From Prado023 sp963714995 (GTDB taxonomy: Bacteria; Actinomycetota; Actinomycetes; S36-B12; CAIYMF01), in NCBI GenBank assembly GCA_963714995.1, contig CAVQQP010000002.1, positions 213,723-277,722 of the forward strand: a DNA stretch of 64,000 nucleotides, in the 5' to 3' direction. Position numbers and translations under genes: made by a program. The number at the start of each line of letters is the position of its first letter. The first letter of the stretch is position 1. Of the stretch, positions 44,859 through 53,099 are shown in pieces. The notes beneath the pieces are model-generated. The model had not been told where the DNA came from. It made no database searches and saw nothing but the letters and a program-made list of their open reading frames with translations.

Positions 44859-46028
44859 ATGAGCGCACCTCGCCTCGCCCGAGTCGTCTCGGCCGCGCAC
44901 GTTGCGGCCCTGGCCGCCCTGCTGATCTGGGTGGTCGTGGCCTCGGCGGGGGCGACGCAGCCGGCACTGGTGGTCACCTGTGGTCTCGCAGCCGTGGGCT
45001 CGCTCCTGGTCGGGCCCCGATGGCCCGTGCTTGCCCCCGCGGTCGCCACCGCTGCCCTGATCGTCGCGAACACCGTCGGCGGGTTGCCCGAGGATGGGCG
45101 CAGCGACTCGCCGTTCCTGCTGATGCTGATCTGGTCGGCCTTCCTGGCCGGGCGGCACGCGGCCCCCCGGTGGCAGCCGTGGAACGTCGCGATCGGGCTG
45201 GCCTACGTCGCCATGGTCGTCAGCAGCCCGGCATCCGGCGTCAGCGAGGTCGTGTTCCCCGCGATCCTGTACTTCGGTCCGTGGCTGGCTGGCCTGTCCG
45301 TGCAGACCCTGACGTCGCAGGCCGAGCGAGCGCGGCTGTGGGCCGCTGAGGCTGAGGCCGCCCGTGAGACGACCGTGCGCAATGCGATCCTTGAGGAGCG
45401 GCTCGACATCGCCCGCGAGCTGCACGACATCGTGGCGCACCGGATCTCCGCGGTGTCGCTGCAGTCGCAGGTCGCCCGGCGCCAGGCCGAGGCAGGGCTG
45501 TCGGTCACCCCCGACCAGTTGCGCACCATCGAGGTCACCGCCCAGCAGAGCATGGCCGACATGCGCCGACTCCTCGGGCTGCTCAGGCCCGAGGACGGCG
45601 CTGCCACACTCGACCCGCAGGCATCCCTGGCCGACCTCCCACACCTGCTCGAGACCGCCGACGCCTCTGGCCACCGCGTCGACTTCGAGCAGAGCGGGCA
45701 GGAACGCGCGCTTGCGCCGGCTGCATCGCTGGCTGCCTATCGGATCGTGCAGGAGGCCCTGACGAACGCCCGACGGCACGGTGGCCATGGGGTGACGCAC
45801 CTGCGGCTGGCGTGGAGCGACTCGACGTTGCACCTCGAGGTGACCAACCCGGTCCGGGCGGGTCAGCCCCCCGCACACCAGGGGCACGGCATCCACGGCA
45901 TGGACGAGCGGGCCCAACTGTTCGGCGGGACACTCACTGCTGGGTTGGACGGCGATCGGTGGGCGGTCCGCGCCGTGCTGCCCGCCCCCGCGATCACCCC
46001 CGCGATCTTCCCGGCGGCGGCCCTGTGA
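44859..46028 (+). CDS. NarL-family sensor histidine kinase
   Basis: The 389-residue kinase has four to five membrane helices (about 10–150). The HisKA_3 dimerisation segment ILEERLDIARELHDIVAHRISAVSLQSQVARRQAE carries the phospho-accepting His (ELHD). The HATPase domain has its N box in AYRIVQEALTNARRHGG and G box in GHGIHGMDERAQLFGGTL. ATG 44859 is used. Its TGA overlaps the GTG of the response regulator. The stimulus is unknown. Confidence 0.93.
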   Translation: MSAPRLARVVSAAHVAALAALLIWVVVASAGATQPALVVTCGLAAVGSLLVGPRWPVLAPAVATAALIVANTVGGLPEDGRSDSPFLLMLIWSAFLAGRHAAPRWQPWNVAIGLAYVAMVVSSPASGVSEVVFPAILYFGPWLAGLSVQTLTSQAERARLWAAEAEAARETTVRNAILEERLDIARELHDIVAHRISAVSLQSQVARRQAEAGLSVTPDQLRTIEVTAQQSMADMRRLLGLLRPEDGAATLDPQASLADLPHLLETADASGHRVDFEQSGQERALAPAASLAAYRIVQEALTNARRHGGHGVTHLRLAWSDSTLHLEVTNPVRAGQPPAHQGHGIHGMDERAQLFGGTLTAGLDGDRWAVRAVLPAPAITPAIFPAAAL

Positions 46029-46672
46029 CGATCCGTGTCCTGGTGACCGACGACCAGCCCCTGATCCGCGAGGCCCTGGTCGCTCTCCTTACCTCGGTCA
46101 ATGAGATCGAGGTCGTGGGCAGCGCCGGCGACGGGGCGGCGGCGGTCCGGATGGCCACGAGCCTGGCGCCCGACGTCGTCTTGATGGACATCCGGATGCC
46201 CGTCATGGACGGGGTCGAGGCGACACGGCAGGTACGAGCACTTCCCCACCCGCCCGCGGTCGTAATCCTGACCACGTTCGACCTCGACGAGTACGTCCTG
46301 GCCGCGGTCAGGGCCGGAGCTTCCGGATTCTTGCTCAAGGACGGCGACGCCGACGACCTGCTCGCCGGCATCCGCAGCGCCGCGGCAGGAGACGCGGTGC
46401 TTGCCCCGCGCGCCGCCCGTGGGCTCATGGATCATGTCGCCGGACGCAGTGAACCCGATCCCGAGGCGGCCCACGCAGTCGCCCGGCTGACAGACCGTGA
46501 GCGCGAGGTCCTGGTCCGACTGGCCCAGGGGATGACGAACGCGGAGATCGCCCAGGTACTGGTCGTCAGCGAAGCCACCGCCAAGACCCACGTGAGCAAC
46601 GTCCTAGCCAAGCTCCAGGTCCGGGACCGCACACAGGCCGTGATCGTGGCCTACACAAGCGGCCTGGCATGA
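46025..46672 (+). CDS. NarL/FixJ-type response regulator
   Basis: The 215-residue regulator has a receiver domain, with acidic pocket VTDDQPLIREAL, phosphorylated Asp in PDVVLMDIRMPVMDGVEA, Thr in VVILTTFDLDEY and Lys in GFLLKDGD. The C-terminal LuxR helix-turn-helix is LTDREREVLVRLAQGMTNAEIAQVLVVSEATAKTHVSNVLAKLQVRDRTQAV. The start is GTG, overlapping the kinase stop. It is the cognate partner of the upstream kinase; targets may include the divergent membrane gene. Confidence 0.95.
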   Translation: MTIRVLVTDDQPLIREALVALLTSVNEIEVVGSAGDGAAAVRMATSLAPDVVLMDIRMPVMDGVEATRQVRALPHPPAVVILTTFDLDEYVLAAVRAGASGFLLKDGDADDLLAGIRSAAAGDAVLAPRAARGLMDHVAGRSEPDPEAAHAVARLTDREREVLVRLAQGMTNAEIAQVLVVSEATAKTHVSNVLAKLQVRDRTQAVIVAYTSGLA

Positions 46673-46914
46673 GGGCCGATCAAGGCGGCGACGGACGAGA
46701 CAGACTCGTTTGAACACCGCGTCGTACTGGGCCGACAGGCGGCCGGTTAGACGCGGGTCTGCGCGGTCATGACGCGAACCAGAACCGGCCAGTGGAACAC
46801 CGACGGGAGAGGGCGCTGGCCCGGCCGGTTGTGGCCGATTCGGGGACCAACGACTCTGGTACCGGGAGAGGCTGCGATGCACCGTTGATGGCCAATCGCG
46901 GACAGGAGTGCACG

Positions 46915-47556
46915 GTGGCAGCGGAGGTGCGTGTCAGGTCGCAGCAGCGGGTCCGGGAAGGGGCTGGTTTCAAGGTCACAGCCGTTGCTCTGATCAGTTG
47001 CCTGATGGCCTATGGGTTCTCCCGGCTGACCGGCCGGATCGCAGAGCAGGTGAGCCTGCCCGTGGGCGCTGGGGCCCTCCTCCTCGGGGTGGCCCTCACC
47101 GCGTGGGCGCCCGAGAGATTCGGTTGGCGATGGGGCAGCACCGGCCAGCACCTGCGCCTAATTGCTGGTTCATTGGCTGCAGTGGTGCTCATCGTGGCCA
47201 GTTTCCGATGGCTCACAGGCGCGACGCCCTACCAGCCGTCCGTGGGAGAACTGGTCCTTGTCCCGCTGGGCGAAGAAGCCCTGTTCCGAGGATTCCTCCT
47301 GGTCACCCTGATCGGAGGATTCCGTCGGTGGCTGGGAGAATCAGCGGCCCTGCGGTGGGCTGTGGCGGTGTCCGCCATCAGCTTCGGTGTGGGGCACCTG
47401 GGGAACCTGGGCTATGTACCGACCGCGTTCGTTGTGGTCCAAGTGATCGCGGCCATCGCGTTCGGGATCCTCGCCGGCTGGGTCCGCGTCAGAACCGACA
47501 GCCTATTCGGCCCAGCGCTGCTACATTCCGCCATGAACGCCGCGGCCGTGCTCTGA
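46915..47556 (+). CDS. CPBP family intramembrane metalloprotease
   Basis: The ~213-residue membrane protein (six to seven helices) has the three CPBP motifs: EExxxR in PLGEEALFRGFLLV, FxxxH in ISFGVGHLGNLG and HxxxN in LLHSAMNAAAVL. These proteases or protease-like proteins act within the membrane. GTG 46915 is chosen because CAGGAG lies six bases upstream; an ATG at 46888 would extend the cytoplasmic start. Target unknown. Confidence 0.88.
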   Translation: MAAEVRVRSQQRVREGAGFKVTAVALISCLMAYGFSRLTGRIAEQVSLPVGAGALLLGVALTAWAPERFGWRWGSTGQHLRLIAGSLAAVVLIVASFRWLTGATPYQPSVGELVLVPLGEEALFRGFLLVTLIGGFRRWLGESAALRWAVAVSAISFGVGHLGNLGYVPTAFVVVQVIAAIAFGILAGWVRVRTDSLFGPALLHSAMNAAAVL

Positions 47557-47565
47557 TCACCAAGA

Positions 47566-47592
47566 GCGCGCGACAGGCGGCGATGTGACTCA
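47566..47592. repeat. Short dispersed intergenic repeat, copy 5
   Basis: GCGACAGGCGGCGATGTGAC lies ten bases past the CPBP stop. It shares GCGACAGGCGGCG with copy 1 at 24720 and GGCGATGTG with copies 2 and 3. Confidence 0.45.
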
Positions 47593-47727
47593 CCCCCCAG
47601 GAACGTGGCAGCAGCTGTTTGGCAGCGCGGCGCACCGGTCAACCCGATCGCACCTCTGCCTGCCATTGCCCAGGGGAGCAGCGGAGTGCCGAGCACGGAT
47701 CGCCGTGCCCGACTCAGGGTCGCCCTT

Positions 47728-49152
47728 TTACGCCAATCGGTGAAGCACGGTGCGGGCGGCGTTCCAGCCGCACATCCCGTGCACCCCGCCGCCGGGCAGG
47801 GTCGAAGCCGAGCACAGGAATACCCGTGGGTCCGGGGTGGCCCACGGCGCGGTCGACAGGATGGGCCGCGCTGCGAGTTGGCGCCAGTCCGAGGCACCGC
47901 CGCCGATGTCCCCACCGACCTCGTTGGCGTTGTGCGCCTCCAGAGCTGCAGGGCCCATGGAGTGCCGGGCGATGATCCGCTCCCGAAAGCCCGGGGCGAA
48001 GCGCTCCACCTGCGCCTCGATCGCGGCGGTCATGTCGACGTTGCTGCCGTGCGGCACATGGCAGTACCCCCAGCCGGTGTGCTTGCCCGCGGGGGCGCGG
48101 CTCGGGTCGGCGACGGTTGCCTGGGCGAACAGCACGAACGGACGATCCGGGATCCTCCCGCGGGCGACGGTCCGTTCCGCGGCCATGACCTCCTGCGAGG
48201 GTCCACCGATGTGCACGATGCCCGCCTCAGCCAGCGCGGGATCCGCCCAGGGAACCGGTCCATCGAGGGCCCAGTCGACCTTGAACGAGCCGGCCCCGTA
48301 CCGCCACCTCTCCAGGCGCCGTCGGTAGCGCCCCGAGAACCGGTCCCCGGTGATCGCCAGAAGCTGGCGGGGTGTCACGTCGAACAGCACCGCCCGGCAG
48401 GCCGGCACATCAGCCATCGAGCGCACCCGGTGCCCACAGCGCACCTCTCCGCCGAGCGCGGTGATCCGGGCCACCAGGGCCTCGGCGATGGACTGGGACC
48501 CACCGACCGCGAACGGCCACCCGTGCGCATGCCCCAAGGCCAGGAGCAACGCCCCGACCCCGGTGGTCAGCACAGACGACAAGTCCAGCATCGAATGCGC
48601 GGCCGACCCGGCCAGCAGGGCACGCGCCGACGGGTCACGGAGCGCGACCCGGTCCACCCAGCTCGCCGGCCACACCCCGGTCGCCCCGAACGCCAGGGTC
48701 CACAGCGGCTCGTTTGGGGGCACGTGGGTCGGGTCCAGGACACCGGCCAGCATGCGGTCCGCGTCACCGGCCAGTGCACCCATCACCCTCGACCACCGCG
48801 GCCCGTCCCGGCCCAGGGTGGCCGCGGTGGCAGCCACGTCACGCTGCAGGACCACCGACTCGCGGAGGGTCAGCGGATGCCCCACCGGCGCCGGGGCATG
48901 GGCGAATGCCAGGCCTTCACGAGCCAGGTCGACGGCCCGGAAGGCCGGGGACGCCATCGCCATCGGGTGCGCGGTCGAGCAGATGTCGTGGCGGAACCCG
49001 GGAAGGGTCACCTCCTCGGTGCTCAGCCCACCGCCAGGCGTGTCGGCGGCCTCCAGGACCAGCACCCGCCACCCGGCCTCCGCCAGCGCCACCGCGGCGA
49101 ACAGGCCATTGGGACCCGAGCCGACCACGACCGCGTCAACGTCCGGACGCAT
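47728..49152 (-). CDS. FAD-dependent oxidoreductase of the phytoene desaturase/carotenoid isomerase-like group
   Basis: The 474-residue flavoprotein begins MRPDVDAVVVGSGPNGLFAAVALAEAGWRVLVLEA, the GxGxxG dinucleotide-binding fold, followed by TPGGGLSTEEVTLPGFRHDICSTAHPMA. The C-terminal FAD segment includes DPRVFLCSASTLPGGGVHGMCGWNAARTVL. This group covers carotenoid desaturases/isomerases and relatives; with no carotenoid genes nearby the substrate is undetermined. ATG 49152 is assumed. Confidence 0.87.
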   Translation of the reverse strand: MRPDVDAVVVGSGPNGLFAAVALAEAGWRVLVLEAADTPGGGLSTEEVTLPGFRHDICSTAHPMAMASPAFRAVDLAREGLAFAHAPAPVGHPLTLRESVVLQRDVAATAATLGRDGPRWSRVMGALAGDADRMLAGVLDPTHVPPNEPLWTLAFGATGVWPASWVDRVALRDPSARALLAGSAAHSMLDLSSVLTTGVGALLLALGHAHGWPFAVGGSQSIAEALVARITALGGEVRCGHRVRSMADVPACRAVLFDVTPRQLLAITGDRFSGRYRRRLERWRYGAGSFKVDWALDGPVPWADPALAEAGIVHIGGPSQEVMAAERTVARGRIPDRPFVLFAQATVADPSRAPAGKHTGWGYCHVPHGSNVDMTAAIEAQVERFAPGFRERIIARHSMGPAALEAHNANEVGGDIGGGASDWRQLAARPILSTAPWATPDPRVFLCSASTLPGGGVHGMCGWNAARTVLHRLA

Positions 49153-49258
49153 CAGACCGTCCTCGAGTGGGGCACCACACCATCGTGGCAGCCCCCCAGC
49201 AGCCGCGCGCGGGCTGCGCGAGAAATCGTGCCCTGGCTGCCGGCACGGACCCGAGCGT

Positions 49259-50464
49259 TCACGTCCGGCTCCGGACGACCCACACACCGGCCGCACCCGG
49301 CGCGAGTGTTGCCCGCACGACCGCCTGCAGGTCCGCGGCCACATCGTCGGCATCCACGGACGCGGCCATCCGGCCGGCGAACGCCTCCACCTGCTGCTGC
49401 GCGTCGAACCCGGCCCGGTCGAACCGGCGGTCCACCCGTTCGCGGACCCAGCGCAGCGCCGGCAGGGCCACGGCCGCCGCCGTGAGCGTCGCCCCGGCCA
49501 CCGCCAACGTGCTCGAGGCCGGCAGCAGTCGCGACACCGAGGTCACCACCAGCGCGTACGTCGCCAGGACCACCACCGTCACCGCCGCGTACGACACCGT
49601 CCGGGACACGATCCGGTCGATGTCGTACAAGCGATAGCGCAGGATCGCGACCCCCATCGAAATGGGGATCAGCGAGAACACCAGCACGGAGATGATCGTG
49701 TCGCCGTTGGTCCACTCGGAGGCCAGCCCCTGGACCAGGAAGGCCCCCGCCAGGAATCCGGATAGGCCAATCCACTTGATCTGAGCGCGCACCTGGACGC
49801 TGCCCCGCCGGAAGCGCACCAGGAGCGAGGACACCGACAGTCCGATGGCCACCAGGACGCCGAAGTCCACCAGGGGCTGGACGACCTCGATGACAGCGTC
49901 GGAGGCCTCAGAGGAGAGCGGGTTGCGCTTGGGTCGCCCAGTCACCGAGTCGAAGTAGCTCGCATTCGAGAACCATGCGACCACCATCCAGGCGGCGGCG
50001 AGGAAGGCTGCGCCCCAGGCCACGGGGAGCCACCGACGGCTCAGCAGGTGACCGTCTGGGAAGAGCAGGAGCGTGAACGTGAGAATCACCGACAGCTGCA
50101 CCCACGACCAGTTGAACGCCCACTCCGCCGCAACGCCCCCAGGGGCCCCTGGCCTGACTGCCGCGGCCCATACGGCATAGCCGTTGACGACCAGGAAGAA
50201 CGACGACCACACCCCACTGATCAGGATGATCCAACCGATCGGATTGCCCGGGCGTCTGCTGGCCAGCACGACGCCGAGGGGCCAGGTGACCACACTCGAG
50301 AGCGTCAACGCGACGACCCCGGTACCCCACGCCACCGCGTACCAACCCAGAACCCCGGCGTTGACCCACATGAACAGCAGGGAGATCATGATCAGCACCA
50401 GGTCGAGCGCCCCGAGCGAGAAGGCCAGCCACACAACCGGGGCCGTGGGTTCGCGGCGGCTCAT
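49259..50464 (-). CDS. Membrane sensor-like protein, paralogue A
   Basis: The 401-residue product has about eight membrane helices, then a cytoplasmic region with ILRYRLYDIDRIVSRTVSYAAVTVVVLATYALVV and the terminal RRFDRAGFDAQQQVEAFAGRMAASVDADDVAADLQAVV. This arrangement matches the N-terminal sensory part of some actinobacterial histidine kinases, but no kinase or ATPase domain is present. ATG 50464 overlaps the stop of paralogue B by four bases. Its last ~330 bases include the exact 327-bp block at 49315–49641 shared with paralogue B. Confidence 0.8.
   Translation of the reverse strand: MSRREPTAPVVWLAFSLGALDLVLIMISLLFMWVNAGVLGWYAVAWGTGVVALTLSSVVTWPLGVVLASRRPGNPIGWIILISGVWSSFFLVVNGYAVWAAAVRPGAPGGVAAEWAFNWSWVQLSVILTFTLLLFPDGHLLSRRWLPVAWGAAFLAAAWMVVAWFSNASYFDSVTGRPKRNPLSSEASDAVIEVVQPLVDFGVLVAIGLSVSSLLVRFRRGSVQVRAQIKWIGLSGFLAGAFLVQGLASEWTNGDTIISVLVFSLIPISMGVAILRYRLYDIDRIVSRTVSYAAVTVVVLATYALVVTSVSRLLPASSTLAVAGATLTAAAVALPALRWVRERVDRRFDRAGFDAQQQVEAFAGRMAASVDADDVAADLQAVVRATLAPGAAGVWVVRSRT
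49315..49641. repeat. 327-bp block identical to 50514–50840
   Basis: Base-by-base comparison shows no mismatch between 49315–49641 and 50514–50840 (offset 1199). The two genes differ clearly outside it. The block encodes the end of the transmembrane region and the C-terminal helical segment of both paralogues. This pattern is expected from recent gene conversion. Confidence 0.95.
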
Positions 50465-51675
50465 CGCCTGCCCCCGTGCCACACCCCGAGTGCCGACGGC
50501 GCGAGCGTTCGCTGCACGACCGCCTGCAGGTCCGCGGCCACATCGTCGGCATCCACGGACGCGGCCATCCGGCCGGCGAACGCCTCCACCTGCTGCTGCG
50601 CGTCGAACCCGGCCCGGTCGAACCGGCGGTCCACCCGTTCGCGGACCCAGCGCAGCGCCGGCAGGGCCACGGCCGCCGCCGTGAGCGTCGCCCCGGCCAC
50701 CGCCAACGTGCTCGAGGCCGGCAGCAGTCGCGACACCGAGGTCACCACCAGCGCGTACGTCGCCAGGACCACCACCGTCACCGCCGCGTACGACACCGTC
50801 CGGGACACGATCCGGTCGATGTCGTACAAGCGATAGCGCAAGATCGCGACCCCCACCGACACCGGGATCAGCGATATCGCCAAGGCGACGATGAGTGTGT
50901 CGCTGGATGTCCACTCAGAGCCCAGCCCTTGGAACAGGAGGACGCCCGCCAGGAACGCGGACAGGCCAAGCCACTTGATCTGGGCGCGCACCCGGACGCT
51001 GCCACCCCGGAATCGCACGACAAGGGACAGCACGGAGAGCCCGATGGCCACGAGGACGCCGAGCTCCACGAAGGGCTCGACGACCCCGACTACCGCGTCG
51101 GACGCTTCGGATGTCAGGGGGTTGGGCTTGGGCCGTCCGTAGGCGGCATCCTCGTAGTTGGCGCTCGAGAACCACGCGACGACCATCCAGGCGACGGCGA
51201 GGAAGGCGGAGGCCCAGGCCACGGGGCGCCACCGACGACTCAGCAGGTGACCGTCGGGGAACAGGAGGAGCGGGAACGTGAGCATCACGGACAGCTGCAC
51301 CCACATCCAGTTGCCGACCCACTCCGCCGCCGCACCCCCGAAGGTCCCTGGCCTGACCACCGTGGCCCACACGGCGTAGCCCCCCAGGGCAAGGGCGAAC
51401 GAGAGCGACAACCCGGACGCGACGAAGAGCCAGCCGATCGCATTGGCCGGGCGCCTGGTGGCCACGAGGAGACCGACGGACCCGAAGGCCACACACGGCA
51501 GCACCAGCGGAAGTCCCCCGGTGGCGAACGCCGCTGGATTCCAGCCGATCACCTCAGCGTTGATCGCCATGAACACCAGGGAGGTGATCAGCAGCAGCCC
51601 GGTCAGGGCCCCCAGGGCGACGGCCAGCCACAGCTGTGGAGCTGCACGCCCGTCCCTGACCACCTGCTGTGCCAT
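50461..51675 (-). CDS. Membrane sensor-like protein, paralogue B
   Basis: The 404-residue product has the same layout as paralogue A. The multi-helix membrane part (AIGWLFVASGLSLSFALALGG, WVQLSVMLTFPLLLFPDGHLLSRRW) is followed by YRLYDIDRIVSRTVSYAAV and a C-terminal helical region without a kinase domain. Similarity to A is moderate in the first ~270 residues and then becomes complete. It starts 15 bases after the gene at 51691–52401 and probably belongs to the phosphatase/STAS operon. Only A, B and the gene at 55489 in this window carry the motif. Confidence 0.8.
   Translation of the reverse strand: MAQQVVRDGRAAPQLWLAVALGALTGLLLITSLVFMAINAEVIGWNPAAFATGGLPLVLPCVAFGSVGLLVATRRPANAIGWLFVASGLSLSFALALGGYAVWATVVRPGTFGGAAAEWVGNWMWVQLSVMLTFPLLLFPDGHLLSRRWRPVAWASAFLAVAWMVVAWFSSANYEDAAYGRPKPNPLTSEASDAVVGVVEPFVELGVLVAIGLSVLSLVVRFRGGSVRVRAQIKWLGLSAFLAGVLLFQGLGSEWTSSDTLIVALAISLIPVSVGVAILRYRLYDIDRIVSRTVSYAAVTVVVLATYALVVTSVSRLLPASSTLAVAGATLTAAAVALPALRWVRERVDRRFDRAGFDAQQQVEAFAGRMAASVDADDVAADLQAVVQRTLAPSALGVWHGGRR
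50514..50840. repeat. 327-bp block identical to 49315–49641
   Basis: This is the second member of the identical pair, inside paralogue B. Just beyond its right end the copies diverge (…GCGCAAGATC here, …GCGCAGGATC in A). Confidence 0.95.
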
Positions 51676-51690
51676 CGTCGCTGCGGCCCG

Positions 51691-52401
51691 TCAGCGCTTC
51701 GCCGAGGTGAACGGGCGGGTGACGGTGTGCCAGGCCGACCGGATCCCGGCGTTGTGGCGGACGTTGCGCCAGTTGCGCCAGAGCCGCTTGCGGTCCACGC
51801 AGGTGGTGGAGACCTGCACGTCGACGGGGCCGACGCCCGAGCCGGCAGCCAGGTTACGCAGCACTCCCGGCCAGAACTGGTCCTCGCCGCGCTTCATGAC
51901 CGGCCAGCCCAGCTCGTACAGCGGGTCGCTGCATCGCAGCATGATGCTGATCCGCACCTCGGTGCGACCTTGGACGTCGGCGGCGGAGAACGTGATGAGC
52001 CCGGCGAACATGTGCCCCTCCGGGGTCATGAACGTGAACGACTCCTCGTCGGCGTAGATGACCACAACGCCGGTGGCCAGCTTCGGTCCGTGTCCGGGGC
52101 CGAGCTCCAGTGGGGCGACGTCACCGGGGTTGATCCCGGCCAGCTGCCCGTGGAAGCGCCCGCCCTTGGGCCAGTAGTCCCCGAAGTGGGCCCGCCAGTC
52201 GACGATGACGCGCTCCGGGGTGACGCCGGTGCCGAAGTCGGCCCAGTACTCCCGCTTCCAGAGCTTCCCGAACCCCAGATGCGGGCCGGCGACGCGACGG
52301 CCCTCGATGTTGTAGCCCACGTCGCTGTGGTCGGCTGTCACGTGCAGCCGATCGGTGGCGACGGCCCAGTTGTCCTTGCTGCGGGACGCTGGCTCGGTCA
52401 T
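51691..52401 (-). CDS. Uncharacterised protein in the partner-switching operon
   Basis: The 236-residue soluble protein starts MTEPASRSKDNWAVATDRLHV and has a β-rich middle (GVVVIYADEESFTFMTPEGHMFAGLITFSA) and an Arg-rich end. The layout hints at a lipid- or ligand-binding SRPBCC/DUF1990-like fold, but I cannot assign a family with confidence. It follows the second STAS gene by only nine bases, so it is probably cotranscribed and may be an effector or sensor of the module. Confidence 0.65.
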   Translation of the reverse strand: MTEPASRSKDNWAVATDRLHVTADHSDVGYNIEGRRVAGPHLGFGKLWKREYWADFGTGVTPERVIVDWRAHFGDYWPKGGRFHGQLAGINPGDVAPLELGPGHGPKLATGVVVIYADEESFTFMTPEGHMFAGLITFSAADVQGRTEVRISIMLRCSDPLYELGWPVMKRGEDQFWPGVLRNLAAGSGVGPVDVQVSTTCVDRKRLWRNWRNVRHNAGIRSAWHTVTRPFTSAKR

Positions 52402-52410
52402 GGTGTCCTC

Positions 52411-52767
52411 CTAGACGTTCGCCGCGACCGCGGCCTGCTCGGTGTCGTACAGGGTGATCGCCTCGTCCAGGCGGGTGAGGGAGAAGATCTGCCGGTAGTG
52501 CTCCGACAGGCCGACGGCGGCCAGGTGCTGGCGCTGGCGCTGGGTGCGCACCAGCAGCGTGACGAGCATCCCGATGCCCCCGGAGTTCATGTAGTCGAGG
52601 CCGCTGAAGTCCAGGACGACGAGGGTGGCGCCCAGGCCCGAGGCCTCGGTGTGGGCTGCGGTGAGCGCCTCCTCGGACGCGGAGGTGATGTCGCCCTCGA
52701 TGACGATGACGGCGGTGGTCGGCGGGATCGGCCGCACGGTGATGGTGGCGGTCCTGGCGTTGCTCAT
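52411..52767 (-). CDS. STAS-domain anti-sigma factor antagonist (second)
   Basis: The 118-residue protein belongs to the RsbV/SpoIIAA type. The conserved region GATLVVLDFSGLDYMNSGGIGMLVTLLVRTQ places a Ser in the phosphorylation position (MNSGG in place of the canonical DSSG). Antagonists of this kind bind an anti-sigma kinase when dephosphorylated, freeing a sigma factor or other partner. The start overlaps the stop of the first STAS gene by four bases. Confidence 0.88.
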   Translation of the reverse strand: MSNARTATITVRPIPPTTAVIVIEGDITSASEEALTAAHTEASGLGATLVVLDFSGLDYMNSGGIGMLVTLLVRTQRQRQHLAAVGLSEHYRQIFSLTRLDEAITLYDTEQAAVAANV

Positions 52768-53099
52768 GGTGCACTCCTGCTCTGGGCGGGGTCGACGATG
52801 GTGATGAAGTCCGAGAGCCGGGTGATCTCGAAGATGTGCTGGTAGTGCTGCGTGAGGCCTGCGGCCAGCACCGAGCGGGAGTCGGCCCGCGCGCGACCGA
52901 GCAGGCCGACGATCAGGGCGATCCCGGTGGAGTTGATGTACTGCACCGCGCTGAAGTCCAGCTCCACCGCGGTGGCCCCGGTGCCAGCCGCGGCACCATA
53001 GGCCTGGTCGAGGGCGGTCGCGGCATCCCGGTCGATCGAGCCGCTCAGCACCACCAGCGCGACGTCGTCGGCTGCGGACACCTCGTACTGCAGGCTCAT
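52764..53099 (-). CDS. STAS-domain anti-sigma factor antagonist (first)
   Basis: The 111-residue RsbV/SpoIIAA-type protein contains ATAVELDFSAVQYINSTGIALIVGLLGRA, with Ser in the phosphorylation site (INSTG). It starts MSLQYEVSAADDVALVVLSGSIDRDAA. Its ATG overlaps the stop of the phosphatase gene. The two STAS proteins are diverged paralogues (for example TRL(S/D)…EITRLSDFITI in this one) and may serve different partners. Confidence 0.88.
   Translation of the reverse strand: MSLQYEVSAADDVALVVLSGSIDRDAATALDQAYGAAAGTGATAVELDFSAVQYINSTGIALIVGLLGRARADSRSVLAAGLTQHYQHIFEITRLSDFITIVDPAQSRSAP

Noticed and set aside
46792..46914. Longer N-terminus for the CPBP protease
   Set aside because: The extra residues are hydrophilic and not conserved-looking; the GTG at 46915 has a better ribosome-binding site. 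ATG 46888 remains possible.
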